This document shows positions 7,868 through 16,097 of a stretch of DNA of 64,000 nt, in pieces. Below the pieces are notes generated by a model that saw nothing but the letters and a program-made list of their open reading frames with translations, ran no database searches and was not told where the DNA came from. Source of the stretch: JACCVL01 sp963704295 (lineage in GTDB: Bacteria; Actinomycetota; Actinomycetes; Propionibacteriales; Nocardioidaceae); contig OY969884.1 in assembly GCA_963704295.1 (NCBI GenBank), forward strand, positions 1 to 64,000. The letters run 5' to 3'. Every line of letters begins with the position of its first letter. Positions within the stretch are counted from its first letter, which is position 1. Position numbers and translations under genes: made by a program.

Positions 7868-8868
7868 GCCAGCCGCTGCCGACCGGCGGACCCGGCAGCG
7901 GGCCGGTCCGCACCTACCGTCCGGTCGGGGCGCTGGTGGTGGTGTGCGTGGCGGGCTCCGGCCTCGTCGTCGTCATCGCCGCGGTCGCGTTCGCCCTGCC
8001 GGCCGCGGCACGCGGCAGCTTCACGGTGGCCCAGGACGTCACGCTCGCGCTGTTGCTCGGCGCGGCGTTGGCCGTGCTCTTCGGCATCGGTCGCACCCGG
8101 GTGCGGGTCGATGCGACCGGCCTGCACGTCGTGAACGGCTTCCGTCGCCACGACCTGACCTGGCCCGAGGTGGTCGCCGTGTCGCTGGGGCGGGGTGCGC
8201 CCTGGGCGGCCGTCGACACCACGGCCGGGGTCAGCGTGCAGCTGATGGCGATTCAGCGCGCCGACGGGGAGCGCGCCCTGCGGGCGGTCCGGGAGCTGCG
8301 GGCGGCGATCGCCGCGCACACGCCGCCGGACCAGCCGGAGCGGACCGGGGTCGGGAGCGGTCAGCTGATTCCGCGCCGGCGCAGGATCTCCTCGATCTCG
8401 GCCAGGTCCGCGTCGCCGGGGCGTGCGGGGCCGCGGTCCGGATCGCGCCGGGCGACCGACCGGCGCGACCGCCCCGGCTCGGCCGCGCGGCGTCGACCGG
8501 AGCGCAGCCGGAGTGCCCGCGCGGTCCCCAGCAGGGCCGCTGCCGCGCCCGCCAGCACGACCCCCAGCCACGTCGTCGGGGTGAACACCAGCGCGGCCGC
8601 CCAGTCCAGCACCGCGGCGGTGATCCGGCCGGCCAGTCGCAGCGTCCCGGTCAGCAGCAGCGCCGGCGGCAGCAGGGCCCAGCCGGTCCAGCGCAGCGCT
8701 CCGACCCGGTCACCGCGCCGGAGCGAGCGCACCGCGAGCACCACACCGCCCGTGGACAGCAGCAGCGCCCAGGGCAGCCAGACCAGCAGGTCGGACCCGT
8801 TCACGTCTCCAGCGTGGCACAGCCCCGCCCGCGGGTTGGCCCGCGCGCCGGTCCGGCTGGTAGCCTGA
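7864..8868 (+). CDS. PH-domain membrane protein; reading frame runs on into an antisense gene
   Basis: The first about 155 residues look like a genuine actinobacterial PH-domain protein. Two hydrophobic helices (about residues 20-45 and 60-80) are followed by a bacterial PH-like region (RVRVDATGLHVVNGFRRHDL, then WPEVVAVSLGRGAPW and LMAIQRADGERALRAVRELR). The GTG start overlaps the hisG stop by three bases. Such proteins normally end soon after this point. Here no stop occurs until 8866-8868, and the tail after about 8345 is low-complexity sequence antisense to the convergent membrane gene. Either the stop was lost or there is a frame error near 8330-8370; the true 3' end is uncertain. Confidence 0.6.
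   Translation: MSQPLPTGGPGSGPVRTYRPVGALVVVCVAGSGLVVVIAAVAFALPAAARGSFTVAQDVTLALLLGAALAVLFGIGRTRVRVDATGLHVVNGFRRHDLTWPEVVAVSLGRGAPWAAVDTTAGVSVQLMAIQRADGERALRAVRELRAAIAAHTPPDQPERTGVGSGQLIPRRRRISSISARSASPGRAGPRSGSRRATDRRDRPGSAARRRPERSRSARAVPSRAAAAPASTTPSHVVGVNTSAAAQSSTAAVIRPASRSVPVSSSAGGSRAQPVQRSAPTRSPRRSERTASTTPPVDSSSAQGSQTSRSDPFTSPAWHSPARGLARAPVRLVA
8361..8804 (-). CDS. Small membrane protein of unknown function
   Basis: Reads leftward from a GTG whose complement is at 8802-8804. The 147-residue product has about three hydrophobic stretches in the first 95 residues (LLVWLPWALLLSTGGVVLAV, WALLPPALLLTG and TWLGVVLAGAAAALLG). An Arg-rich linker and a short acidic-basic end DLAEIEEILRRRGIS follow. 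It is transcribed towards the PH-domain gene, with its stop overlapping that open frame. I do not recognise a functional family. Coding status is supported by clean membrane topology and a compact C-terminal helix, not by a known domain. Confidence 0.65.
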   Translation of the reverse strand: MNGSDLLVWLPWALLLSTGGVVLAVRSLRRGDRVGALRWTGWALLPPALLLTGTLRLAGRITAAVLDWAAALVFTPTTWLGVVLAGAAAALLGTARALRLRSGRRRAAEPGRSRRSVARRDPDRGPARPGDADLAEIEEILRRRGIS

Positions 8869-9083
8869 CCGAGGCCAGCGACGGGTTCGCACCAGCGAGC
8901 CGGTCGCTCACAAGCGGAGACCTTCCCACCCGCAGCGACCTCCGGGTCGTCGGGTACGGCTCATCGGCAGTTGCGCGAGCAGCGGCCGGAGGCTTCCGTG
9001 CGTGCGGCGCGGGGGCCTCTTTCTCGTTTCGGGAGGGGTTCCGGTCGCGGTCACCACCGACGTCGACGATCGCAGGAGGACAC
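8836..9083 (+). promoter_or_regulatory. infC promoter and about 210-nt leader
   Basis: A TTGGCC/TAGCCT pair (8836-8841 and 8861-8866, 19-base spacer) could start a transcript near 8873. That leaves about 210 untranslated bases before infC. Within it GGAGGC at 8988-8993 can pair with GCCTCT at 9015-9020, followed by a T-rich run TTCTCGTTTC. This resembles a weak attenuator. IF3 operons are autoregulated in other bacteria, so a regulatory leader is plausible. The structure was judged by eye only. Confidence 0.45.
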
Positions 9084-9752
9084 ATCAGCACTGAGCCGCG
9101 TATCAACGAGCGCATCCGTGTGCCGGAGGTCCGACTGGTCGGACCGAACGGGGAGCAGGTCGGCATCGTCCGCATCGACGACGCCCTGCGGCTCGCCCAG
9201 GAGGCCGACCTGGACCTGGTCGAGGTCGCGCCGACGGCCCGTCCGCCGGTCGCGAAGCTCATGGACTACGGCAAGTTCAAGTACGAAACCGCCCAGAAGG
9301 CACGGGAGTCGCGGCGCAACCAGACCCACACGGTCATCAAGGAGATGAAGCTGCGCCCCAAGATCGACGCGCACGACTACGAGACCAAGAAGGGGCACGT
9401 GGTCCGCTTCCTGCGCTCGGGGGACAAGGTCAAGATCACGATCATGTTCCGCGGCCGGGAGCAGCATCGTCCCGAGCTCGGCTTCCGGCTGCTGCAGCGG
9501 CTGGCCCAGGACGTCGAGGAGCTCGGCTTCGTGGAGTCGACTCCGCGTCAGGACGGACGCAACATGACGATGGTGCTCGGTCCGCATCGCAAGAAGGCCG
9601 AGGCACGCGCCGAGGTCCGCGCGGAGCGCGCCGCCCAGGTCGCCGAGCGCCGAGCCGAGCGCCAGGCCGAGCGGGCCGAGCGGGCACCCGCCTCGACCGA
9701 GGCCAAGCCGCGCAAGCGGTCCGAGAGCCTGGACGCCGACACCGACCTCTGA
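9084..9752 (+). CDS. infC: Translation initiation factor IF-3 (apparent ATC start)
   Basis: IF-3 checks start-codon and initiator-tRNA pairing on the 30S subunit and prevents premature 50S joining. The protein starts ISTEPRINERIRVPEVRL, the standard family N-terminus, then has the N domain with VRLVGPNGEQVGIV. A basic linker and a C domain with MKLRPKIDAHDYETKK and LRSGDKVKITIMFRGRE follow, with an Arg/Glu-rich tail. An AGGAGG site at 9074-9079 is four bases ahead of the ATC at 9084. No ATG, GTG or TTG is near that site in frame. Rare start codons on infC allow IF-3 to repress its own synthesis in E. coli (AUU), and the same is likely here. Length is 222 residues. Confidence 0.93.
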   Translation: MSTEPRINERIRVPEVRLVGPNGEQVGIVRIDDALRLAQEADLDLVEVAPTARPPVAKLMDYGKFKYETAQKARESRRNQTHTVIKEMKLRPKIDAHDYETKKGHVVRFLRSGDKVKITIMFRGREQHRPELGFRLLQRLAQDVEELGFVESTPRQDGRNMTMVLGPHRKKAEARAEVRAERAAQVAERRAERQAERAERAPASTEAKPRKRSESLDADTDL

Positions 9753-9802
9753 CTCCGCCCCATTCCCAGACCGCCAAGCCCAGCCGAACAGGAAGGCACA
9801 CG

Positions 9803-9997
9803 ATGCCGAAGATGAAGCCGCACTCCGGCACCAAGAAGCGGGTGAAGATCACCGGCAGCGGCAAGCTGCGCCGGCAGAAGGCCAACCGCCGGCACAACTT
9901 CGAGCACAAGCCGACGACCCGCACCCGCCGCCTGGACGGCACCACCGAGGTGGCGCCCGCGGACGTGAGCCGGATCAAGAAGCTGCTCGGAAGGTGA
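9803..9997 (+). CDS. rpmI: 50S ribosomal protein L35
   Basis: A 64-residue basic protein of the large ribosomal subunit. It begins MPKMKPHSGTKKRVKITGSGKLRRQKANRRH (described here as two adjoining family blocks) and ends SRIKKLLGR, typical for L35. The ATG is preceded by AGGAAGG. It stands between infC and rplT in the universal infC-rpmI-rplT order and is likely co-transcribed and co-regulated with them. Confidence 0.97.
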   Translation: MPKMKPHSGTKKRVKITGSGKLRRQKANRRHNFEHKPTTRTRRLDGTTEVAPADVSRIKKLLGR

Positions 9998-10103
9998 CCC
10001 GCACCGCCGGGTCCGTCCTGGGCTGACCACCTACCCCCCTGCCTCGCCGATCGTCCGGCGTCCCGCCGGAGCCGGCAGGCACCCCGTCCGAAGGAGTACC
10101 GAA

Positions 10104-10499
10104 GTGGCACGCGTCAAGCGGTCCGTCAACGCCGTCAAGAAGCGCCGCGAGATCCTCGAGCAGGCGTCCGGCTACCGCGGCCAGCGTTCGCGCCTCTACC
10201 GCAAGGCCAAGGAGCAGGTCACCCACTCGCTGGTCTACAGCTATCGGGACCGCCGGGCCCGCAAGGGCGACTTCCGCCGGCTCTGGATCCAGCGGATCAA
10301 CGCCGCGGCCCGGCAGCACGACATGACCTACAACCGGTTCATCCAGGGCCTGCGGACCGCCGGCGTGGAGGTCGACCGCAAGTCGCTCGCCGACCTCGCG
10401 ATCAGCGACCCCGGTGCGTTCGCGACGCTCGTCGAGGTCGCGAAGTCGGCGCTGCCGAGCGACGTGAACGCGCCCAAGGACGGTGCCGCAGCGGTCTGA
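10104..10499 (+). CDS. rplT: 50S ribosomal protein L20
   Basis: An early-assembling 23S rRNA-binding protein, often also the translational repressor of its own operon. The 131-residue product starts at a GTG after AAGGAG and reads ARVKRSVNAVKKRREILEQA, then GYRGQRSRLYRKAKEQV and WIQRINAAARQHDMTYNRFI, all standard L20 blocks. Its last bases overlap the longest reading of the following methyltransferase. Confidence 0.97.
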   Translation: MARVKRSVNAVKKRREILEQASGYRGQRSRLYRKAKEQVTHSLVYSYRDRRARKGDFRRLWIQRINAAARQHDMTYNRFIQGLRTAGVEVDRKSLADLAISDPGAFATLVEVAKSALPSDVNAPKDGAAAV

Positions 10500-10503
10500 C
10501 GAC

Positions 10504-10537
10504 GTGACCGACGAGGTGACCGACGAGGTGACCGACG
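10504..10537 (+). repeat. Three 12-base tandem repeats at a gene start
   Basis: The unit GTGACCGACGAG occurs twice and a third copy continues as GTGACCGACG. Each unit supplies an in-frame GTG and encodes Val-Thr-Asp-Glu/Gly, so repeat-number change would alter the N-terminus in whole codons without breaking the frame. Confidence 0.8.
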
Positions 10538-11352
10538 GGCCGCTGACACCCCGGTCCGGCCGGGTGCGGCAGGCGCGCCGGCTGACCAGTCGCAAGCAGC
10601 GCCGGCTGCAGGGCCGGTTCCTCGCCGAGGGGCCGCACGCGGTCCGCGAGGCGTTGCACGCCGGTGCGGTCCTCGAGGTGTTCGGCACCGCCGAGGCGGC
10701 CGAGCGGCACGGCGACCTCCGGGCGCTCGCTGCCGAGGGCGGGGCTCGCTGGACGCAGGCCGGTGACGACGTCGTCGCCGCCGTCGCCGACACCGTCACT
10801 CCGCAGGGGGTGGTGGCAGTCTGCCGAGTTCCCGTCGTCGGCCTCGAGGAGGTGCTCACCCCCACCGCGCGGCTGGTCGTGATCGGCGCGGAGGTGGGGG
10901 ACGCGGGCAACGCCGGGACGCTGCTGCGGTGCGCCGACGCCGCCGGCGCCGACGGTGCTGTGCTCGCGGCCGGGGTCGACCCGTACAACCCCAAGGCGGT
11001 CCGTGCCAGCGCCGGCTCACTGTTCCACCTCCCGGTCGCGACCGGGGTGCACCCGCACTCCGCCGTCGCCGCGGCCCGCTCCGCCGGCCTGCAGGTGCTC
11101 GCTGCCGACGGCTCGGCGTCGACCGATCTGGACGGCGCCGAGCGGCGCGGACTGCTCGCGCGACGGACCGCCTGGCTGCTCGGCAACGAGGCGCACGGAC
11201 TGCCCGACGACCTGCGCGGTCTGGCGGACGAGCGCGTGGCCGTGCCGCTCTACGGCCGGGCGGAGAGCCTGAACCTGGCCACCGCCGCCGCCGTCTGCCT
11301 GTACGCCTCCGCCCGGGTGCAGAGGCTGGTCGTGGACCGCGCCGCGGACTAG
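10504..11352 (+). CDS. TrmH/SpoU-family RNA 2'-O-methyltransferase
   Basis: A SAM-dependent SPOUT enzyme that probably methylates a ribose in rRNA. It has a short N-terminal RNA-binding domain (SRKQRRLQGRFLAEGPHAVREAL) and a trefoil-knot catalytic domain with the three SpoU motifs: GDAGNAGTLLRCADAAGAD, WLLGNEAHGLP and VPLYGRAESLNLATAAAV. The start is ambiguous. GTG codons at 10504, 10516 and 10528 fall on a 12-base tandem repeat, and an ATG at 10483 would overlap rplT. It is the usual neighbour of rplT in actinobacteria; the exact nucleotide target cannot be told from sequence. Confidence 0.88.
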   Translation: MTDEVTDEVTDGPLTPRSGRVRQARRLTSRKQRRLQGRFLAEGPHAVREALHAGAVLEVFGTAEAAERHGDLRALAAEGGARWTQAGDDVVAAVADTVTPQGVVAVCRVPVVGLEEVLTPTARLVVIGAEVGDAGNAGTLLRCADAAGADGAVLAAGVDPYNPKAVRASAGSLFHLPVATGVHPHSAVAAARSAGLQVLAADGSASTDLDGAERRGLLARRTAWLLGNEAHGLPDDLRGLADERVAVPLYGRAESLNLATAAAVCLYASARVQRLVVDRAAD

Positions 11353-11355
11353 CCT
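11350..11355 (+). promoter_or_regulatory. -10 box for leaderless histidine-kinase transcript
   Basis: TAGCCT overlaps the stop codon of the preceding methyltransferase and ends six bases before the GTG of the kinase. The spacing suits a leaderless message. Based on position and hexamer only. Confidence 0.45.
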
Positions 11356-11361
11356 GCGCCA

Positions 11362-12432
11362 GTGATCGACCACGCAGCGGTGGCTGCGGACGACCTCGCC
11401 GACGGGCTGGTGGTCGCCGACGACACGAAGACCGTGGTCCAGGTGAACGCCGCCGCCGCGCGGATGCTCGGCATCGACCCGGACGAGGCCCGCGGGAGGC
11501 CGCTCGAACAGGTGCTCACCCTCGATGACCTGCGCGGCAACACCTGGTACCAGTGCCTGCGGCCGTACGACGGTCTGGAGACACGCACCAGGCTGGTGGA
11601 GCGGGCCTGGTACGGGCCAGACGGTCGGGAGCTGCTCGTCACCGGGCTGCTGGTGCGGGACCGGCCGCGTGGCCGGGTGGTGCGGGTGACGGCGTCGCTG
11701 CGGGTGGTGCGCGAGCGGGAGCGGCTGGACCGGCAGCACTCCGACCTGGTCGCCACCGTCGCGCACGAGCTGCGCTCGCCGCTGACCGGGGTGAAGGGGT
11801 TCACGGCCACCCTGCTGGCCAAGTGGGACCGCTTCTCCGAGCAGCAGCGGCGGCTGATGCTGGAGACGGTCGACGCCGACGCCGACCGGCTGGCCCGGCT
11901 GATCACCGAGCTGCTGGATACGGCGCGGATCGACTCGGGACGTCTCGCGCTGCGGGTGGCACCGGTCGACGTGGCGACCCTGACGAGACGGGTGGTCGAC
12001 AGCATCCACGCGGCCGGGGACCGGGAGACGGCGATGGAGGTGCCGGACGACCTGCCGGACGTGTGGGGCGACGGCGACAAGCTGGCACAGGTGGTCACCA
12101 ACGTGATCGAGAACGCGCACCGGCACGGTGGCGGGCGGGTTCGGATCTCGGCCGCCACGGAGCCGGCGGCCGACGGCACCTCCGGTGTGTGCATCCTCGT
12201 CGACGACGACGGCGAGGGGATCCCGGAGCCGTTGCGGGACCGGGTGTTCACCCGGTTCTGGCGAGACGGGCACCAGGACGGCAGCGGCCTCGGCCTCTAC
12301 ATCGTGCGCGGGCTCGTCGACGCCCACGCCGGCGAGGTGATGATCCTGGACAGCCCCGAGGGCGGCGCGCGGATAAGAATTTGGCTGCCCGTCGCGGAGC
12401 CGGAGACACTGACCGAACACGCCACTTCCTAG
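11362..12432 (+). CDS. Orphan PAS-domain sensor histidine kinase
   Basis: The 356-residue protein has no membrane segment or signal peptide. Residues about 10-115 form a PAS-like sensor (VVQVNAAAARMLGIDPDEARGRPLEQ in two blocks). A HisKA dimerisation domain carries the phospho-acceptor His135 in VAHELRSPLTG. A HATPase domain shows N box NVIENAHRHGGG, G1 DDDGEGIPE, the F box FTRFWR and G2 GSGLGLYIV. All catalytic motifs are intact, so it should be active. No response regulator gene is adjacent; its partner must lie elsewhere. It sits between the rRNA methyltransferase and pheS and is read in the same direction, apparently from its own leaderless promoter. The signal sensed is unknown. Confidence 0.88.
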   Translation: MIDHAAVAADDLADGLVVADDTKTVVQVNAAAARMLGIDPDEARGRPLEQVLTLDDLRGNTWYQCLRPYDGLETRTRLVERAWYGPDGRELLVTGLLVRDRPRGRVVRVTASLRVVRERERLDRQHSDLVATVAHELRSPLTGVKGFTATLLAKWDRFSEQQRRLMLETVDADADRLARLITELLDTARIDSGRLALRVAPVDVATLTRRVVDSIHAAGDRETAMEVPDDLPDVWGDGDKLAQVVTNVIENAHRHGGGRVRISAATEPAADGTSGVCILVDDDGEGIPEPLRDRVFTRFWRDGHQDGSGLGLYIVRGLVDAHAGEVMILDSPEGGARIRIWLPVAEPETLTEHATS

Positions 12433-12435
12433 ACT
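12430..12435 (+). promoter_or_regulatory. -10 box of the pheST promoter
   Basis: TAGACT overlaps the stop codon of the kinase gene. A start about seven bases later would leave a leader of roughly 40 bases, carrying AGGAAGG before the pheS ATG. No clear -35 was seen. Confidence 0.4.
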
Positions 12436-12480
12436 GCGCCGACCGCTCCGCGTCCCGCGGACCACGCAGGAAGGCAGCCG

Positions 12481-13584
12481 ATGGTCAGCCCGAGCTCCGA
12501 CTACGACCCTGTCGAGGTGGCCCCGCTGCACGCCGACGAGGTGGCCCGGATGCGGGCGGCGGCGCTGCAGGCGGTCGCGGCGACCGGTGACCTGGAGGCG
12601 TTGAAGCGGGTTCGGCTGGAGCACGCGGGGGACCGCAGCCCGCTGGCTCTGGCGAACCGAGAGATCGGTGCCCTGCCACCTCAGGCGCGCAAGGAGGCCG
12701 GCATCCGGGTGGGCGGTGCGCGCAGGGACGTGGCGGAGGCACTGGCCGCCCGCGCCGCGGTGCTGGAGGCGGAGGCGGAGGCCCGGATCCTGGCGGAGGA
12801 GACGGTCGACGTCACGCTCCCCTACGACCGGGAGCCGGTCGGCGCCCGGCACCCGATCACCACCCTGCAGGAGCACGTCGCCGACGTCTTCGTGGCGATG
12901 GGGTGGGAGGTCGCGGAGGGGCCCGAGGTGGAGGCCGAATGGCTGAACTTCGACGCGCTCAACCTCGGCCCGGACCATCCGGCGCGGACGATGCAGGACA
13001 CCTTCTGGCTGGAGCCGGCCGACGCGCACGTCGTGCTGCGCACGCACACCTCGCCGGTCCAGGCGCGCACCATGCTGTCGCGACCGGCCCCGCTCTACGT
13101 CGTCTGCCCCGGGCGCACCTTCCGCACCGACGAGCTCGACGCCACCCATACCCCGGTCTTCAGCCAGGTCGAGGGGCTCGCCGTCGACCGGGGGCTGACG
13201 TTGGCGCACCTCAAGGGCAGCCTCGACCACTTCGCCGCGGCGATGTTCGGCGCCGGCATCGACACCCGGTTCCGGCCGTCGTACTTCCCGTTCACCGAGC
13301 CGAGTGCCGAGGTGGACCTGCGCTGCTTCGTCTGCCGCGGCGTCGAGCCGGAGGTGGCTTCCTGCCGCACCTGCCGCGGCGAGGGCTGGATCGAGTGGGG
13401 CGGCTGCGGCGTCGTGAACCCGCGGGTGCTCGTCGCGTGCGGGGTCGACCCGGACGAGTTCACCGGGTTCGCGTTCGGGATGGGGGTCGAGCGGACACTG
13501 ATGTTCCGGCACGGGGTGGCGGACATGCGCGACATCGTGGAGGGTGACGTGCGGTTCACCCAGGCCTTCGGGGTGGGGGTCTGA
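12481..13584 (+). CDS. pheS: Phenylalanyl-tRNA synthetase alpha subunit
   Basis: Catalytic subunit of the (alpha-beta)2 class II enzyme charging tRNA-Phe. The 367-residue protein has an N-terminal coiled-coil arm (to about residue 95) and a class II core. HPITTLQEHVADVFVAMG, the motif 2 region GRTFRTDELDATHTPVFSQVEG (in two blocks) and the motif 3 region FGMGVERTLMFRHGV are present. A CxxC...CxxC insert (CFVC and CRTC before EGWIEWGGCGVV) precedes motif 3, a variant known in some actinobacteria. The ATG is preceded by GAAGGCAG, and the stop overlaps pheT. Confidence 0.96.
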   Translation: MVSPSSDYDPVEVAPLHADEVARMRAAALQAVAATGDLEALKRVRLEHAGDRSPLALANREIGALPPQARKEAGIRVGGARRDVAEALAARAAVLEAEAEARILAEETVDVTLPYDREPVGARHPITTLQEHVADVFVAMGWEVAEGPEVEAEWLNFDALNLGPDHPARTMQDTFWLEPADAHVVLRTHTSPVQARTMLSRPAPLYVVCPGRTFRTDELDATHTPVFSQVEGLAVDRGLTLAHLKGSLDHFAAAMFGAGIDTRFRPSYFPFTEPSAEVDLRCFVCRGVEPEVASCRTCRGEGWIEWGGCGVVNPRVLVACGVDPDEFTGFAFGMGVERTLMFRHGVADMRDIVEGDVRFTQAFGVGV

Positions 13585-16097
13585 TGCGCGTTCCGGTGTC
13601 CTGGCTGCGCGAGTACGTCGACCTGCCGGGCGACGTGACCGCGACCCAGCTCGCCGCGCGGCTGACAGCCCTCGGGCTCAAGCTCGAGCGGTTGACCGCG
13701 CCCGGCCACGACCTTACCGGCCCGCTCGTCGTGGGCCGGGTCCGCAGCGCCGAGCCGGAGACACACGGCAACGGCAAGACCGTCCGCTGGTGCCAGGTGG
13801 AGGTCGGCCCGGAACCGGATGACTCCACCCGCGGGATCGTGTGCGGGGCGGACAACGTCGCCGCGGGCGATCTGGTCGTCGTCGCCCTGCCGGGCAGCGT
13901 CCTGCCCGGCGGCTTCGCGATCTCCGCGCGCCGCACCTACGGGCACCTGTCGGACGGGATGATCTGCTCGACCGCCGAGCTCGGGCTCGGCGAGGACGAC
14001 GGCGGGATCCTGGTGCTCGCCCCAGGGGAGGCCGAGCCAGGAGACGACGCGGCTGCGCTGCTCGGCCTGCGGGACGAGGTGATCGAGTTCGAGATCAACC
14101 CGGACCGGGCGTACGCGCTGTCGGTGCGCGGCGTCGCTCGGGACGCGGCGATCGCCTATCGCGCCGCCTTCCGCGACCCGGCCGAGGCACCGGCCGCCGC
14201 CGAGCCGGTCGGGCCGGAGCAGCCGGACCGGAGCGGGAGCTACCCGGTCCGGGTGGAGGACCCGGCCGCCTGCCCGGTCTTCGTGGCTCGGACCGTGCGC
14301 GGGTTCGACCCGGCGGCTGCCACCCCCCGGTGGATGGCCCGGCGGATCCAGCTGGCGGGCATGCGACCGATCTCGCTGGCCGTGGACGTGACCAACTACG
14401 TGATGCTCGAGCTCGGTCAGCCGATCCACGGCTACGACCGGGACCGGCTGCAGGGGCCCATCGTTGTGCGTCGGGCCCGGCCGGGGGAGCGACTGCGGAC
14501 CCTGGACGACGTCGAGCGGGATCTCGATGCGGCGGATCTGCTGATCACCGACGACCGGGGCCCGATCGGTCTCGCCGGCGTGATGGGCGGCGAGTCCACC
14601 GAGATCGGTCCCACGACGACGGCCGTGGTCATCGAAGCCGCTCACTTCGCGCCGGTGCCTCCCGCGCGGACCGCCCGTCGGCACCGGCTGGGGTCGGAGG
14701 CGTCCCGGCGGTTCGAGCGGGGCGTGGACCCGCTGCTGCCGTCGGTGGCGGCCCGGCGGGTGGCGGACCTGCTGGTGCGGTACGGCGGCGGCACGATCGA
14801 GCCGGGGAGCACGGTCGTCGGGGAGCCGCCCCTGGCCGCGACGATCGAGTTGGCGGTCGAGCTGCCCAGCCGGATCACCGGTGTCGACATCGACGCCGAG
14901 ACCGTGGTCGACGCGCTCCGGCAGGTGGGCTGTCGGGTGCGACGCGAGGACACCGACCGGCTGCTCGTCGAGGCACCGCCCTGGCGGTCCGACCTGACCG
15001 ACCCGCACGACCTGGTGGAGGAGGTCGCCCGGTTGGTCGGCTACGACCGGGTGCCCTCGGTGCTGCCGGTGGCGCCGGCCGGGCGGGGGCTGACCGCCGC
15101 CCAGCGGCTGCGCCGCCGGGTCGGGCAGCTGCTCGCCGGCGGCGGCTTCACCGAGGTCGTCGCCTACCCGTTCGTCGGGGACGAGGACTTGGATGCGCTC
15201 GGGCTGCCCGCCGACGACGTACGCCGCCGGGCGATGCGCCTGGCCAACCCGCTGTCCGGCCGGCAGCCGCTGCTGGCCACGACGCTGGCTCCAGCGCTGC
15301 TGGACACCGCCGCTCGCAACGGAGGTCGCGGGCAGGTGTCGCTCGCGCTCAGTCTGGTCGCACCGGTCTTCCTGCCCGGCGGCGAGCCGCTGCCGCCGGC
15401 GCCGGTGCCGCCGGTCGACCGGCGGCCGGACGACGACGCGCTAAAGGCGCTGGACGCCGCCCTGCCCGCACAGCCTCGGCACCTGGCGCTGCTGCTCAGC
15501 GGGGAGCGCCACCCCGCCGGTTGGTGGGGACCGGCCGCCGCGGCCGGATGGGTGGATGCCGTCGCCGCGGTGCGGGCGCTCGGCACCGGCCTCGGAGTGC
15601 CGGTGGAGGTCCGCCAGGCGACCTCGGCTCCGTGGCACCCGGGTCGCTGCGGCGAGATCCTGCTGGACGGGGTCGGCGTGGGCTTCGCCGGCGAGCTGCA
15701 TCCGGCTGTCTGCGCTGCCTACGGCGTGCCGAAGCGCACCGCGTACGCCGAGGTCGACCTGGACGCGCTGGTCGCCTCCGTGCCGCCGGTGGTCGCCGCC
15801 CCGGACTTCTCGGTGCTGCCGGTCGCCAAGGAGGACGTCGCCCTCGTGGTCGACGAGTCGGTCGCCGCGGCTGACGTCGCTGCCGCCCTCCGGTCCGGTG
15901 CCGGGCCGTTGCTCGAGTCGCTGCGGCTGTTCGACGTCTACCGCGGCGAGCCGGTGCCGCCGGGACGCAAGTCGCTCGCGTTCGCGCTCCGGTTCCGTGC
16001 CCCCGACCGCACCCTGACCGAGCAGGAGACCGCGGCCGCCCGGGACGCGGCGATCGCCACGGCGGCCGCGCGCACCGGTGCGGAGCGGCGCTCGTGA
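13584..16097 (+). CDS. pheT: Phenylalanyl-tRNA synthetase beta subunit
   Basis: The 837-residue large subunit provides tRNA binding and editing. Domains in order: an N-terminal tRNA-binding OB fold (about 40-150), the B3/B4 editing domain, and a B5 domain. A catalytically dead class II core comes next (from LVEEVARLVGYDRVPSV near residue 475), then the C-terminal FDX-ACB anticodon-binding domain (FSVLPVAKEDVALVVDE and RLFDVYRGEPVPPGRKSLA). Length and domain set are normal. The ATG overlaps the pheS stop by one base, so the two subunits are translationally coupled. Confidence 0.96.
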   Translation: MRVPVSWLREYVDLPGDVTATQLAARLTALGLKLERLTAPGHDLTGPLVVGRVRSAEPETHGNGKTVRWCQVEVGPEPDDSTRGIVCGADNVAAGDLVVVALPGSVLPGGFAISARRTYGHLSDGMICSTAELGLGEDDGGILVLAPGEAEPGDDAAALLGLRDEVIEFEINPDRAYALSVRGVARDAAIAYRAAFRDPAEAPAAAEPVGPEQPDRSGSYPVRVEDPAACPVFVARTVRGFDPAAATPRWMARRIQLAGMRPISLAVDVTNYVMLELGQPIHGYDRDRLQGPIVVRRARPGERLRTLDDVERDLDAADLLITDDRGPIGLAGVMGGESTEIGPTTTAVVIEAAHFAPVPPARTARRHRLGSEASRRFERGVDPLLPSVAARRVADLLVRYGGGTIEPGSTVVGEPPLAATIELAVELPSRITGVDIDAETVVDALRQVGCRVRREDTDRLLVEAPPWRSDLTDPHDLVEEVARLVGYDRVPSVLPVAPAGRGLTAAQRLRRRVGQLLAGGGFTEVVAYPFVGDEDLDALGLPADDVRRRAMRLANPLSGRQPLLATTLAPALLDTAARNGGRGQVSLALSLVAPVFLPGGEPLPPAPVPPVDRRPDDDALKALDAALPAQPRHLALLLSGERHPAGWWGPAAAAGWVDAVAAVRALGTGLGVPVEVRQATSAPWHPGRCGEILLDGVGVGFAGELHPAVCAAYGVPKRTAYAEVDLDALVASVPPVVAAPDFSVLPVAKEDVALVVDESVAAADVAAALRSGAGPLLESLRLFDVYRGEPVPPGRKSLAFALRFRAPDRTLTEQETAAARDAAIATAAARTGAERRS

